DNA of 64,000 nucleotides from an uncultured Gemmiger sp. Its GTDB lineage: Bacteria; Bacillota; Clostridia; Oscillospirales; Ruminococcaceae. The notes below the pieces were generated by a model. The model was not told the DNA's origin and searched no databases. It saw only the letters and a list, made by a program, of their open reading frames with translations. The position numbers and the translations under genes are program-made. Below, piece after piece: positions 8,958-17,863 of the stretch (position 1 is its first letter; each line of letters begins with the position of its first letter). The stretch is from positions 1-64,000 of the forward strand of contig CALWNO010000009.1 in the NCBI GenBank assembly GCA_944382785.1. Reading direction: 5' to 3'.

Positions 8958-9956
8958 TTATCCTTGCGCACGGTCGGCATGGTCGATCATGCCCCAGCGC
9001 TCCAGCTCCTTGCGCACCTCATCCAGAATGGCATAGCGCGCATTATCCAGGTTGCCGCTGATCTCGCACCCGGCAGCGCGGGAATGTCCCCCGCCGCCCA
9101 GGTGCCGGGCAATGGCGCAGGCATCCACCCGCCCGGCGGTGCGTATGCTGATCTTGAAGCTGCCGTCCTTCTGCTGGCGCAGGGTCAGGCCCACTTCCAC
9201 TCCCTCAATGGAGCGAGGCAGGCTGGTCAGATCCTCCAGTTCGGCCCCCGGCACGCCAGAGGTGACGATCTGGTCCCAGGTCAGGTAGATCATGGCGCAC
9301 AGCCCGTCGAAGAAATACTCCAGGCTTTCCAGCGCCATCTTCTCGATCTCCAGCCGGGCCCTGGAGCGGGACTCGAACAGACGGGCATTGAGGTTTTCGA
9401 TGTCGGCGCCCGCCTCAATGACCCTGGCCGCCGCCATGTGGGTCTTGGCCGTGGTGTTGGAGAAGCGGAAGCAGCCGGTGTCGGTAGCGATGCCGGTGTA
9501 CAGGCAGGCCGCGATCTCGGGGGTGAGCTCCACCCCCATATCGGTGACCACATCGATCATGATCTCGCTGGCCGCGGCCGCGCCGGGGTCCAGCAGGGTC
9601 TCGTAGGCATAGCCGCTGTTGCTGGGATGATGGTCAATGCACAGATCCACATGCTCGGCATACTTCTGCACATTGTTCCGGTCGCCGAAAAGCTGGATGC
9701 CGGCCACATCCACCGCCACCACGAACGCCGGGGTGAAGCTGGCGTCAAACCAGCCGATGCCCATGAAATCGTACATGGAAGGGATGGGATCGCTGCAAAG
9801 AACCGCGACGTTCTTGCCCAGCTTTTTCAGGGCCAGGTACAACGCTCCGGCGCAGCCGATGGTGTCGCCGTCGGGGTTCTTATGGCATAGGATCAGGATG
9901 TCCTGTGCGGCGCGCAGCCGCAGTACAGCGGTTTGCCTGTCCACAGATTCCGTCAT
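8958..9956 (-). CDS. nrnA: DHH-family oligoribonuclease / pAp phosphatase
   Basis: DHH-DHHA1 phosphoesterase of 332 aa, related to B. subtilis NrnA, which degrades nanoRNA and dephosphorylates 3'-phosphoadenosine 5'-phosphate. Metal-binding motifs are HKNPDGD (near 25), VDVAG (near 97) and DHHPSN (near 122). The DHHA1 substrate motif GGGGHSRAAG lies near the C-terminus. The ATG has GAGGT upstream. It sits between rbfA and truB, the canonical position in Firmicutes, and so is co-expressed with translation factors. Confidence 0.92.
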   Translation of the reverse strand: MTESVDRQTAVLRLRAAQDILILCHKNPDGDTIGCAGALYLALKKLGKNVAVLCSDPIPSMYDFMGIGWFDASFTPAFVVAVDVAGIQLFGDRNNVQKYAEHVDLCIDHHPSNSGYAYETLLDPGAAAASEIMIDVVTDMGVELTPEIAACLYTGIATDTGCFRFSNTTAKTHMAAARVIEAGADIENLNARLFESRSRARLEIEKMALESLEYFFDGLCAMIYLTWDQIVTSGVPGAELEDLTSLPRSIEGVEVGLTLRQQKDGSFKISIRTAGRVDACAIARHLGGGGHSRAAGCEISGNLDNARYAILDEVRKELERWGMIDHADRAQG

Positions 9957-10025
9957 AACTTACCTCTTTTCCAGCGACCCCGAAACAACCTCGGCTTCGC
10001 TCCAAAAGTGGCCGAAAGCAGGGGC

Positions 10026-10403
10026 TCAGTCCTCCTGCGGTTCGGCTTGTGCAGGCTGGTCATTTTCCAGCCCGCGCAGCATTTCGTTGATGTGCGCCGC
10101 ATAGGCAGCGCCGTCATCGGTAACAAACACAAAGCGGGGTGCTTTGCGGATGTGCATGCGGCGGCTGACCTCGGTGCGGACATGGCCGGACGCCTTGTTC
10201 AGGGCGGCGACCACCGGTTTGCTGCCCCCTTCGCGGCCCATGACGCTGATGTACACCTTGGCCACATCCAGGTCGGGGGTCACGTCCAGCCGGGTGACGG
10301 TCAGCAGACCGCCCGTGACGCGGGGGTCCTTCATCTCGCCGATGATGGCAATGAGTTCCCGCTTCATATCCTGGGCCATGCGGCCCTGGTTTTTGGTAGG
10401 CAT
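10026..10403 (-). CDS. rbfA: 30S ribosome-binding factor A
   Basis: Small KH-like protein (125 aa) that binds the 30S subunit during late assembly and 16S rRNA 5' end processing. It shows the family pattern RMAQDMKREL at the N-terminus, ITRLDVTPDL-like VTRLDVTPDLDVAKVYISV in the middle, and LNKASGHVRTEVSRRM followed by APRFVFVTDD. It follows infB by 20 bases in the same operon. An unusual point is a short run of charged residues at the C-terminus (QAEPQED). Confidence 0.95.
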   Translation of the reverse strand: MPTKNQGRMAQDMKRELIAIIGEMKDPRVTGGLLTVTRLDVTPDLDVAKVYISVMGREGGSKPVVAALNKASGHVRTEVSRRMHIRKAPRFVFVTDDGAAYAAHINEMLRGLENDQPAQAEPQED

Positions 10404-10423
10404 TTGTTATAAACCTCGTTCAA

Positions 10424-12841
10424 TCAATCGCGGTATTCTTCCAGCTTGAAGCACTCGAAGATGTCGCCTTCCTTGATGTCGGAGAACTTCTCCAGGGTAA
10501 TGCCGCATTCAAAGCCTTCAGCCACTTCCTTGGCGTCGTCCTTGAAGCGCTTCAGGGAGGCGATGGCGTCCTCGGTGATGACGATGCCGTCACGCACCAG
10601 GCGCAGCTTGGCGTCCCGGGTGATCTTGCCGCTGGTGACACGGCAGCCGGCCACAGTGCCCACAGAGGAGATCTTGTAGACCTGACGGACCTGGGCTTCG
10701 CCCAGAGCCACCTCGCGGATCTTGGGGGCCAGCATGCCCTTCATAGCGTCGGAGACATCGTTGATGGCGTCGTAGATAACACGGTACATCCGCATTTCCA
10801 CGCCGGTCTGCTCGGCTTCCGCCTTGGCGATGGGGTCGGGACGGACGTTGAAGCCGATGATGATGGCGTTGGAGGCGTCGGCCAGGCTGACGTCGGACTT
10901 GTTGATGGCACCGACGGCAGCGTGGATGACCCGCACCCGGACTTCGTCGTTGGAGATCTTCTCCAGGCTCTGCTTCACAGCCTCGGCAGAACCCTGGACG
11001 TCGGCCTTGACGATGATGGGCAGTTCCTTCATGTCGTTGGCGGCCATCTGGTCAAACAGGTTATCCAGGGTGACCTTGGTGTAGGAGGCAAACTGCTTTT
11101 CCTTGGCCTCGGTCAGACGCTTGTCAGCCAGCTCACGGGCCAGACGCTCGTCCTCCACGGCTTCGAACAGATCGCCGGCCTGGGGCACTTCGGTCAGACC
11201 GGTGATCTCCACAGGCATGGAGGGGCCGGCTTCGGTGATTTCCTGGCCCTTGTCGTTGCGCATGGTACGCACACGGCCCACGGAGGTACCGGCAATGAGG
11301 CAGTCACCCTTGTGCAGGGTACCGTTCTGCACCAGCAGGGTGGCAACGGTGCCCTGGCCCTTGTCCAGGCGGGCTTCCACCACGGCGCCCTTGGCGCGGC
11401 GGTTGGGGTTGGCCTTCAGTTCCATGACCTCGGCTTCCAGCACGATGCGTTCCAGCAGATCCTGGATGCCCATGCCGGTCACGGCGGACACCGGGATGCA
11501 GGCCACGTCGCCGCCCCAGTCTTCGGGGACGATCTCGTACTTGGTCAGCTGTTCCTTGACCCGCTCGGGGTTGGCGGTGGGCTTATCCATCTTGTTGATG
11601 GCCACGATCAGCTTGACCTTGGCAGCCTTGGCGTGGTTGATGGATTCGATGGTCTGGGGCATGATGCCGTCGTCAGCAGCCACCACCAGAACGGCGATAT
11701 CGGTCATGTTGGCGCCGCGGGCACGCATGGAGGTGAAGGCTTCGTGGCCCGGGGTATCCAGGAAGGTAATGACATTGTCACCGCTCTTGACCTGGTAGGC
11801 GCCGATGGCCTGGGTAATGCCGCCGGCCTCACCGGCGGTCACGTTGGTCTTGCGGATGGCGTCCAGGATGGAGGTCTTGCCGTGGTCGACGTGGCCCATG
11901 ACCACCACGACCGGCGGACGGGTGACCAGATCTTCGGCGGCATCCTCCTCCTGCTCAAACAGGCGTTCCTCGATGGAGACATGGACTTCATGCTCCACCT
12001 TGGCGTGGAATTCCTCGGCCACCAGGGCGGCGGAGTCGAAATCCACCACGTCGGAGGCGGCGTGCATCTCGCCCATCTGCATGAACTTGGCCACAACCTT
12101 GGCCACGTTCTGCTTCAGGCGGGTAGCCAGCTCGCTGACGGTGATCTCATCGGGGATCTGGATCTTCAGCTGGGCGTTGCGGGCCTTTTCCAGCTGGATG
12201 CGCTGCAGGCGCTCGGCCTCGGTTTCCCGGCGGCGCTGGTACTGGTTGCGGCCCTTGTTCCGGTTCTGGAACTTCTGCTTGGTGGCCACAGGCTGCTTCT
12301 TGCGCTTGGAAGGCATGTTGCGGCTGTCGGCCAGATCATCATAGCGGGCACTGAACTTATCCACGTTCACGTCCACGGTGCGGGTGTCCACCTGCACCTG
12401 GGCACGGTTGACCTGCACCTGCTCGGTGGCCACCGGCTTCTTGATGCCGCTGTCCGCGGCCAGCTCCTGCATGGTCACGATCTTTTCCTTGCGGCGCTCC
12501 GCAGGACGGTTTTCACTCTTTTTGGCAGGGGCGGGCCGCTGGGGCTTGGCAGCCTCCTTGGCAGCGGGCTGGGCCTTGGCAGGTTCCGCCTTGGGCTCGG
12601 GAGCCTGGGCGGGTTCCGCCTTCTTGGGTTCGGGCTTCTTGCCGGAGGCCAGGTATTCTTCCAGGCTGGTCACGGCGGTTTCCCGGGTCAGGGATTCCAG
12701 CAGGCCGTTGACCTCGCTTTCCTCAAACGTACCGCCGGGCTTGCGGTTCTGCCCCGTCAGGGCGGCCACCGTATCGATGGCCTTCTTGGGGGTGATGCCG
12801 AAATCCTTGGCCACGTCGGCGATCTTATACTTAAAATCCAT
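10424..12841 (-). CDS. infB: Translation initiation factor IF-2
   Basis: GTPase that places initiator tRNA on the 30S subunit and promotes subunit joining. In order: an IF2 N-domain (about residues 1-55), a low-complexity Ala/Pro/Lys/Glu linker, a second N-domain before the G domain, the GTPase motifs GHVDHGKT, DTPGHEAF and NKMD, then the two beta-barrel domains and the initiator-tRNA-binding C-domain. At 805 aa it has typical clostridial length. GGAGG lies nine bases before the ATG. It follows ylxQ by 13 bases. Confidence 0.98.
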   Translation of the reverse strand: MDFKYKIADVAKDFGITPKKAIDTVAALTGQNRKPGGTFEESEVNGLLESLTRETAVTSLEEYLASGKKPEPKKAEPAQAPEPKAEPAKAQPAAKEAAKPQRPAPAKKSENRPAERRKEKIVTMQELAADSGIKKPVATEQVQVNRAQVQVDTRTVDVNVDKFSARYDDLADSRNMPSKRKKQPVATKQKFQNRNKGRNQYQRRRETEAERLQRIQLEKARNAQLKIQIPDEITVSELATRLKQNVAKVVAKFMQMGEMHAASDVVDFDSAALVAEEFHAKVEHEVHVSIEERLFEQEEDAAEDLVTRPPVVVVMGHVDHGKTSILDAIRKTNVTAGEAGGITQAIGAYQVKSGDNVITFLDTPGHEAFTSMRARGANMTDIAVLVVAADDGIMPQTIESINHAKAAKVKLIVAINKMDKPTANPERVKEQLTKYEIVPEDWGGDVACIPVSAVTGMGIQDLLERIVLEAEVMELKANPNRRAKGAVVEARLDKGQGTVATLLVQNGTLHKGDCLIAGTSVGRVRTMRNDKGQEITEAGPSMPVEITGLTEVPQAGDLFEAVEDERLARELADKRLTEAKEKQFASYTKVTLDNLFDQMAANDMKELPIIVKADVQGSAEAVKQSLEKISNDEVRVRVIHAAVGAINKSDVSLADASNAIIIGFNVRPDPIAKAEAEQTGVEMRMYRVIYDAINDVSDAMKGMLAPKIREVALGEAQVRQVYKISSVGTVAGCRVTSGKITRDAKLRLVRDGIVITEDAIASLKRFKDDAKEVAEGFECGITLEKFSDIKEGDIFECFKLEEYRD

Positions 12842-12854
12842 GGGCAGGTCCTCC

Positions 12855-13163
12855 TTATCGGGTCAGTTGGTTTGCGCACAGCCGCGCAAGGTTATCATCC
12901 GTTACCGCAAACACCGCTGCGGGCCGCGGGGTGAGCGCGGCCAGGCTGGCGGTTTCCAGCGGCATGACTTCGCAGGCAACAAGGCCTTCGCAGGTATCTT
13001 GCATATGTTGTTTGGTGCGGGGGCTGGCGTCGCAGGCCAGCAGCACCAGGCTGACCTTGCCGCGGAGCACGGCTTCCTCAACACGGTCGTATCCGTGCAG
13101 CAGTTTACCCGCCTTGCGGCACAGACCCAGCGCACCCAGCAATCCTTTTGCATCATGTGGCAC
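12855..13163 (-). CDS. L7Ae/YlxQ-family RNA-binding protein, GTG start
   Basis: A 102-residue protein of the L7Ae/L30e/YlxQ family, which binds kink-turn RNAs. Visible features are the N-terminal LLGLCRKAGKL-like ALGLCRKAGKLLHGYD and LVLLACDASPRTK. It starts with GTG (13161-13163) seven bases after GGAGGGG and overlaps the end of ylxR by 11 bases. The ylxR-ylxQ-infB order is universal in Firmicutes; the exact function of YlxQ in this setting remains unclear. Confidence 0.9.
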   Translation of the reverse strand: MPHDAKGLLGALGLCRKAGKLLHGYDRVEEAVLRGKVSLVLLACDASPRTKQHMQDTCEGLVACEVMPLETASLAALTPRPAAVFAVTDDNLARLCANQLTR

Positions 13164-13464
13164 GCTCGGTCCCCTCCTTTGCCATTTGTTCGGCGCAGGC
13201 GATCTCCTCAGTCAGGCGGTCGTACACGCTGTCCGGCACCGGAACGCCGAAGGCATGTTCCAGCCGTTTGGCCTTGCGGGCCTTGGCCAGGCAGGCCGCC
13301 GAAGGACACAGGTAGGCACCCCGGCCGGACTTTTTGCCGGTCAGGTCCACGCCCACCTCCCCTTCCGGGCTGCGAACGATGCGCACAAGTTCACGCTTCG
13401 GCTTTTGGGCGTTGCAGCCCACACACCGGCGCACCGGGACTTTCTTTTGACGTTGCTGCTGCAA
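13153..13464 (-). CDS. YlxR-family nucleic-acid-binding protein, TTG start
   Basis: A 103-residue YlxR (DUF448) protein. It has the conserved RRCVGC (12-17) and GRGAYLCP motif (48-55). YlxR of B. subtilis is described as nucleoid-associated and regulatory, and structural work suggests RNA binding. The start is a TTG at 13462-13464 with AAAGAGGT upstream; no in-frame ATG exists. Basic N-terminus (QQQRQKKVPVRR). Located between nusA and ylxQ. Confidence 0.93.
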   Translation of the reverse strand: MQQQRQKKVPVRRCVGCNAQKPKRELVRIVRSPEGEVGVDLTGKKSGRGAYLCPSAACLAKARKAKRLEHAFGVPVPDSVYDRLTEEIACAEQMAKEGTERAT

Positions 13465-13503
13465 GGTGAAACCTCTTTTCGGATAAAGTGGGCAGGCGGA
13501 GGA

Positions 13504-14580
13504 TTACTCCTCGTCCTCGCCGTAGTAGCCGGATTCCGGACGGATATCGATATTATAGCCGGTCAGGTGAGCGCACAGGCGCACATTCTGGCCCTTATTG
13601 CCGATGGCCAGACTGAGCTGGTGATCGGGCACGGTGACACGGCAGCTCTTGTTCTCGCCGGGGAGCAGTTCCACCTTGACCACCTTGGCCGGGGACAGCG
13701 CCGCCGAGATGAAGGCGGAGATGTCGTCGCTCCAGCGGATGATGTCGATCTTTTCGCCGTTCAGCTCAGAGACGATCTTTTCCACACGGGAGCCATGGGC
13801 ACCGATGCAGGCGCCGACGGGGTCCACGTTGGGGTCCTTGCTGTACACGGCCATCTTGGTGCGGGCACCGGCCTCGCGGGCGATGGCCTTGACTTCCACC
13901 ACGCCCTCATAGATTTCGGGAACTTCCAGCTCAAACATCCGCTTGACCAGGCCCGGATGGGTACGGCTGATGGTCACGCGGGGGCCGCGCTCGGTGGCGA
14001 TGACATCCACCACATAAACCTGAACCACCTGGTTCTCGGTGAAGGTCTCACCGGGGACCTGCTCGTTGCGGGGCAGAACGGCGCTGCCGCCCTTGCCCAG
14101 GTCCACCACCACATTGCCGCGCTCGTGGTCCACCGAGACGACGGTGGCGGCGATGATCTCATGGGCGCGGGACTGCATCTCGCTGCACTGCAGGCTGCGC
14201 TCTCCTTCCCGCAGACCCTGCCGGATGACGTGCTTGGCGGTCTGGGCGGCGATACGGCCGAATTCCTTGGTTTTCAGCTGGGTGACAAAGCGCTGGCCGA
14301 TCTTGTAGGACTTGCGCACCCGCTGGGCGTCCTCCAGGCTGATCTGGGTGTGGGGGTTTTCCACCACTTCCACAATGTCCCGCATCAGGCTGGCACGGAA
14401 GGTGCCCAGTTCGGGGTCGATGTCCACGATGACATTCTCGTCCTCCACCTCGTAGTCCTTCTTGACCGCAATGACGATGGCGGCCTTGATCTTTTCGATC
14501 AGGTAATCGGCGGGCAGGCCGCGCTCCTTTTCCAGAGCGGCGAGAGCGTCAAAGAATTCGTTGTTGGATGCAGTAGCCAT
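13504..14580 (-). CDS. nusA: Transcription termination/antitermination protein NusA
   Basis: Binds RNA polymerase and nascent RNA to modulate pausing, termination and antitermination. Domains in order: N-terminal RNAP-binding domain (1-125), S1 domain (about 130-200, with VDLGKGGSAVLPRNEQVPGE-type sequence), and two KH domains (IGAHGSRV... and LAIGNKGQNVRLCAHLTGY). At 358 aa it is the short Firmicute form without C-terminal acidic repeats. RBS GGGAGG precedes the ATG. Second gene of the operon behind a terminator-containing leader, so NusA could influence its own expression. Confidence 0.97.
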   Translation of the reverse strand: MATASNNEFFDALAALEKERGLPADYLIEKIKAAIVIAVKKDYEVEDENVIVDIDPELGTFRASLMRDIVEVVENPHTQISLEDAQRVRKSYKIGQRFVTQLKTKEFGRIAAQTAKHVIRQGLREGERSLQCSEMQSRAHEIIAATVVSVDHERGNVVVDLGKGGSAVLPRNEQVPGETFTENQVVQVYVVDVIATERGPRVTISRTHPGLVKRMFELEVPEIYEGVVEVKAIAREAGARTKMAVYSKDPNVDPVGACIGAHGSRVEKIVSELNGEKIDIIRWSDDISAFISAALSPAKVVKVELLPGENKSCRVTVPDHQLSLAIGNKGQNVRLCAHLTGYNIDIRPESGYYGEDEE

Positions 14581-14640
14581 TTTTCCGGTTTCCTCCCAAA
14601 GTGATATATATGTCAGCCTTACTGGCGGATGTTGGTTTTC

Positions 14641-15135
14641 TCAGCCGAAGAGGTTGTCGTCGTCGCACAGCTTGACAAAGCCGGCGCTCTTGAGGGGGAA
14701 GGAAGCATCGCCCTGCTCGGTATGCAGGGTGACGATGCCGTCCTGCAGCCCCACCAGGGTGCCTTCCAGTTCCCGGCGGCCTTCCTCGTCGGGGCGGATG
14801 AGGCGGGCGGCGCATTTCTGCCCCACCAGAGCCTCATAGTGTTCGGGGCGGGTCAGGCGGCGGCCCAGGCCGGGGCTGCCCACCTCCAGGTAGTAGCTCT
14901 GGTCGATGGGGTCAGCCTGGTCCAGCAGCGGGTCGATGGCGCGGGACACGGCCTCACAGGTATCGGTGTCCAGCGGTTCGTCCCGGTCGATGAGGACCCG
15001 CAGGAACCAGTCCGGTCCTTCTTTTTCGAACCGGACATCCCACAGACGCAGGCCCATCCCTTCCACCACCGGGCGGACGATGGATTCCACCGCAGCGGCG
15101 GCACCGCCGGGCTGCTGATGCTTGGCTTTTGCCAT
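14641..15135 (-). CDS. rimP: Ribosome maturation factor RimP
   Basis: 164 aa; assists 30S subunit assembly. Recognised by VEGMGLRLWDVRFEKEG-type N-domain sequence and the core LEVGSPGLGRRLTRPEHY (YLEVSSPGLDRPL motif in the family), then an SH3-like C-domain. GGGGG lies before the ATG. First gene of the large operon that runs to ribF; the leader between its promoter and start contains an intrinsic terminator hairpin. Confidence 0.95.
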   Translation of the reverse strand: MAKAKHQQPGGAAAAVESIVRPVVEGMGLRLWDVRFEKEGPDWFLRVLIDRDEPLDTDTCEAVSRAIDPLLDQADPIDQSYYLEVGSPGLGRRLTRPEHYEALVGQKCAARLIRPDEEGRRELEGTLVGLQDGIVTLHTEQGDASFPLKSAGFVKLCDDDNLFG

Positions 15136-15151
15136 GTTTACCCCCTATCAC

Positions 15152-15182
15152 AAAAAGAAAGCGGACCAAACGGCCCACTTTC
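15152..15182 (-). terminator. Intrinsic terminator inside the rimP leader (attenuator candidate)
   Basis: On the minus strand an 11-bp stem (15172-15182 with 15157-15167, loop of four) is followed by CTTTTTG. It lies between the promoter (-10 at 15209-15214) and the rimP start (15135), so transcripts of the rimP-nusA-infB operon must read through it. It could also stop RNA from the upstream AlgJ-like gene. Confidence 0.75.
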
Positions 15183-15208
15183 AGTAAAAATCATCATCGA
15201 ACAGTAAG

Positions 15209-15237
15209 AATATACCACACCTGTGGGCAAAATGCAA
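15209..15237 (-). promoter_or_regulatory. Promoter of the rimP-nusA-ylxR-ylxQ-infB-rbfA-nrnA-truB-ribF operon
   Basis: Minus strand: TTGCAT (15232-15237), 17 bases, TATATT (15209-15214). RNA would begin near 15202, giving a 67-nt leader. Confidence 0.8.
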
Positions 15238-15302
15238 GCCTTTTGTGCCGTTTTGCCGCCAAATTGTTCTCTTTTCCCGCGATTTATGGTGCGAAAACAG
15301 GT

Positions 15303-16364
15303 TCAAAACTGTCCCAGAATGGTCAGGAGCTTGTCCAAATTGCGCTCGGTAACCGAAAGGATCAGGATATCGCATCCCGGCGCGGCGGCCAGGTCGGGGG
15401 GCATGGTCTCGGGGGCCTGGTACCAGCACCCGGCAAACCGCTGCTCCAGATACTGCACATAGTACCCGCTGAAGCTGTCCCCCACCACCCCCACGGTGCG
15501 GGGGTCGGCCGCGTACAGATCCATGTAGTTCACGGCGGCCAGGTCGTGCTCTTCGGGCAGGACGGTGTACAGCGCCGCCACATTGGCCAGGTCCCCGGTC
15601 TGGATGCCGTTGTCCTCCAGTTCATACCGGTCAAAGGGCACTGCCTCCAGCCCGGCGGCGGCAAGAGCCCCGTCCAGGCCGAAAAGGGCTCCCGCGTGAT
15701 TCCAGTGGGTGTCGGTCTTGAAATACAGGGGGCTCTCCCCCGCTTCCATCCGGCGTACTGCCTCGGCCCGGAGCGGTTCATAGGGCCAGCTGACGGCCAC
15801 CGAGGTGTTCCCGGTCATGTAGGCGGCAAAGCGGTCGGTGCGGTTTTCCTCATGGACGATGGGATAGGCGTCGGACATGTATTCCCGGTAGACCCGGTCC
15901 TTGGAGGGGGCCAGGTCCAGAACCAGGGTGCAGCCGCTTTGGGCCAGGGTATCCGACAGGCGCTGCAGAGAGACAGCCGCGGCAGCCAGGGTTTCTTCGC
16001 TGTCGAAGGTTTCAGGCAGGCCCTGGTAGTTGGCCACCGGGCGGGCGGCGTCGGGACCGTCCTTATAAAAAAGCCAGCCTTCCTTGCCGGGCAGGACCTG
16101 ATCGGACTGGCTGGAGCCAAAGAGGGTGTAGTCGATGGCGGCGTCCAGGGCGGTGAGCTGGTACCGGAAAGGCGAGTTGTCCGCGATGAACTGATCCAGC
16201 CGCCCGGGCAGACCGGACAAGGAACCCTGGAACACCTGGGGGAAGGTGGTCAGCAGGCGGTTTTCGTGGTTATCCCCCGAGAGCTGCCGGCTGAAGATGT
16301 TGAACACCAGAAAGCTGCCGCCCAGAACCAGGCAGAACAGCCCGATCACAATTTTTTTGACCAT
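15303..16364 (-). CDS. AlgJ/AlgX-like SGNH-fold protein (DHHW family), polysaccharide O-acetylation partner
   Basis: A 353-residue membrane-anchored extracytoplasmic protein with an N-terminal hydrophobic segment (about 4-24). Family motifs are LAPSKDRVYREYM (151-163), KTDTHWN (216-222) and GDSF (295-298); these supply the Asp-His and Ser of AlgJ/AlgX-type acetyltransferases. Seventeen bases downstream of an AlgI-like MBOAT gene in the same direction, it forms the standard two-protein module. MBOAT passes acetyl groups across the membrane and the SGNH protein places them on a secreted glycan. The target here is unknown. Start 16364 follows GGAGG by seven bases. Confidence 0.85.
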   Translation of the reverse strand: MVKKIVIGLFCLVLGGSFLVFNIFSRQLSGDNHENRLLTTFPQVFQGSLSGLPGRLDQFIADNSPFRYQLTALDAAIDYTLFGSSQSDQVLPGKEGWLFYKDGPDAARPVANYQGLPETFDSEETLAAAAVSLQRLSDTLAQSGCTLVLDLAPSKDRVYREYMSDAYPIVHEENRTDRFAAYMTGNTSVAVSWPYEPLRAEAVRRMEAGESPLYFKTDTHWNHAGALFGLDGALAAAGLEAVPFDRYELEDNGIQTGDLANVAALYTVLPEEHDLAAVNYMDLYAADPRTVGVVGDSFSGYYVQYLEQRFAGCWYQAPETMPPDLAAAPGCDILILSVTERNLDKLLTILGQF

Positions 16365-16380
16365 GGTCCGTCCTCCTTTG

Positions 16381-17787
16381 TCAGAACTGGGCGTAGATGA
16401 AGGCGGTGTAGTTGCCCGCCGTGGTGCGCATGATGGATGCAAACAGCAGCAGCGCCACCAGGGCCACATCCGCGGCGCCGGGCTTGCTTTGCCCCTGCAG
16501 CCAGGCTTTCAGCCGGGGGAAAGCCGCCTGCATCGGGCCGCAGAGCAGCAGGCCCGCTGCCAGAAGCAGCAGGGTCTTGGGATCGGCAAAGGCGGCAAGA
16601 GTCATGCCCTGTGCCCCCGCCTGCCAGGTAAGGATCCCCCCCAGGGCAGCCAGAGCCTGGCCCAGGCTGGGGGCGCCGAAGAAGGTGAAGCCCACGAACA
16701 CCGCCACCGCCATGTACAGATGAGATACCCAGGCAGGGGCCCGGTCCAGGGCCTTGCGCAGACCCAGGCGCTCGGCACAGCTGAGCAGCCCGTGCCACAG
16801 CCCGAAAGCCAGGTACTGCCAGGCAGCCCCGTGCCAGAAGCCGGTGCATCCAAAGACGATGAGCAGGTTCAGGCAGGTGCGGGCGGTACCCCGGCGGCTG
16901 CCGCCCAGGGGAATGTACAGATAATCCCGGAACCAGGCGCCCAGGGTCATGTGCCAGCGGCGCCAGAACTCGCCCACCGTGCGGGAGAGGTAGGGGTAAT
17001 CAAAGTTTTCGGGCAGGGGCAGGCCGAACATCTCCCCCAGACCGATGGCCATATCGCTGTAACCGGAAAAGTCATAGTAGAGTTCCAGCGCAAAGGCAGC
17101 ATATCCCAGCAGCAGCACCGGGCCGGGCAGCCGGGCGGCGTCGGTGCCGCTGACCGCCGTATAGACAAAGGCCAGCTGGTCGGCGATCAGGGTCTTTTTG
17201 CCCAGGCCCAGCACAAACCTACGGATGCCTTTGTACATCCGGTCCAGGGTGACCCGGCGTTCGGGTGCCCGGGGGTCCAGGGCGGCGGACTGGAAACCGT
17301 ACCGCACAATGGGCCCGGAGCTCACATGGGCGAAGCAGGCAAAATAGAGGTACAGCCGCAGCGGGTTGCGCTCCGGTTGTACGGTTCCCCGGAGGATATC
17401 CACACAGTAGCTGATGCCTTGAAAAGTGTAAAAGCTGATGCCCAAAGGCAGGGCCAGACTCAGCACCGGCAGGTGTACCCCGGGCAGAGCGTTGATGGTT
17501 TCGGCCAGAAAGCCCGCATACTTGAAAAAGCCCAACAGCAGCAAATCTGCCGTGACCATGGCCGCCAGCAGGCCCCGCTTGGGATGGCGGCCCAGCAGCA
17601 GCCCGAACCCCCAGTGCACCAGGGCAAAGGCCACCAGCAGCAGGCTGTACCGGATGCCCGCCCAGGCACAGAAGGCCAGACTGAACACCCCCATGACCAG
17701 GTTCCGGGTCCGGGCAGGCAGCACAAAGTACACCGCCAGCGCCAGAGGCAGAAACACAAACAAGAACTGAACCGATGAAAAGCCCAT
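16381..17787 (-). CDS. MBOAT-family membrane O-acyltransferase, AlgI/DltB type
   Basis: 468-residue multi-spanning membrane protein. It shows the MBOAT hallmarks FWRRWHMTLGAWFRDYLYIPLGG (catalytic-region His and basic loop) and FWHGAAWQYLAFGLWHG (the second conserved His). AlgI-type proteins move acetyl groups from a cytoplasmic donor to the outside, where an AlgJ-like partner (here the next gene) acetylates an exopolysaccharide or wall polymer. The ATG at 17787 is used; a GTG two codons earlier is also possible. The ribosome site is weak (GCGGAAAGCGG). DltB is less likely because no dltA, dltC or dltD genes are nearby. Confidence 0.88.
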   Translation of the reverse strand: MGFSSVQFLFVFLPLALAVYFVLPARTRNLVMGVFSLAFCAWAGIRYSLLLVAFALVHWGFGLLLGRHPKRGLLAAMVTADLLLLGFFKYAGFLAETINALPGVHLPVLSLALPLGISFYTFQGISYCVDILRGTVQPERNPLRLYLYFACFAHVSSGPIVRYGFQSAALDPRAPERRVTLDRMYKGIRRFVLGLGKKTLIADQLAFVYTAVSGTDAARLPGPVLLLGYAAFALELYYDFSGYSDMAIGLGEMFGLPLPENFDYPYLSRTVGEFWRRWHMTLGAWFRDYLYIPLGGSRRGTARTCLNLLIVFGCTGFWHGAAWQYLAFGLWHGLLSCAERLGLRKALDRAPAWVSHLYMAVAVFVGFTFFGAPSLGQALAALGGILTWQAGAQGMTLAAFADPKTLLLLAAGLLLCGPMQAAFPRLKAWLQGQSKPGAADVALVALLLFASIMRTTAGNYTAFIYAQF

Positions 17788-17829
17788 CCGCACACCGCTT
17801 TCCGCTGATTTTTATGGGAATTTGTGTTG

Positions 17830-17858
17830 ATTATACCAGAAGTTTGACCCCCGGGCAA
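17830..17858 (-). promoter_or_regulatory. Promoter of the MBOAT-AlgJ pair
   Basis: Minus strand: TTGCCC (17853-17858), 17 bases, TATAAT (17830-17835) with an extended TGG element in front. Confidence 0.78.
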
Positions 17859-17863
17859 GGCAA

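Noticed and set aside
10922-12934. A 670-codon plus-strand frame opposite infB
   Set aside because: Antisense shadow: Leu/Gly/His-rich low-complexity translation, while the minus strand is a clear IF-2.
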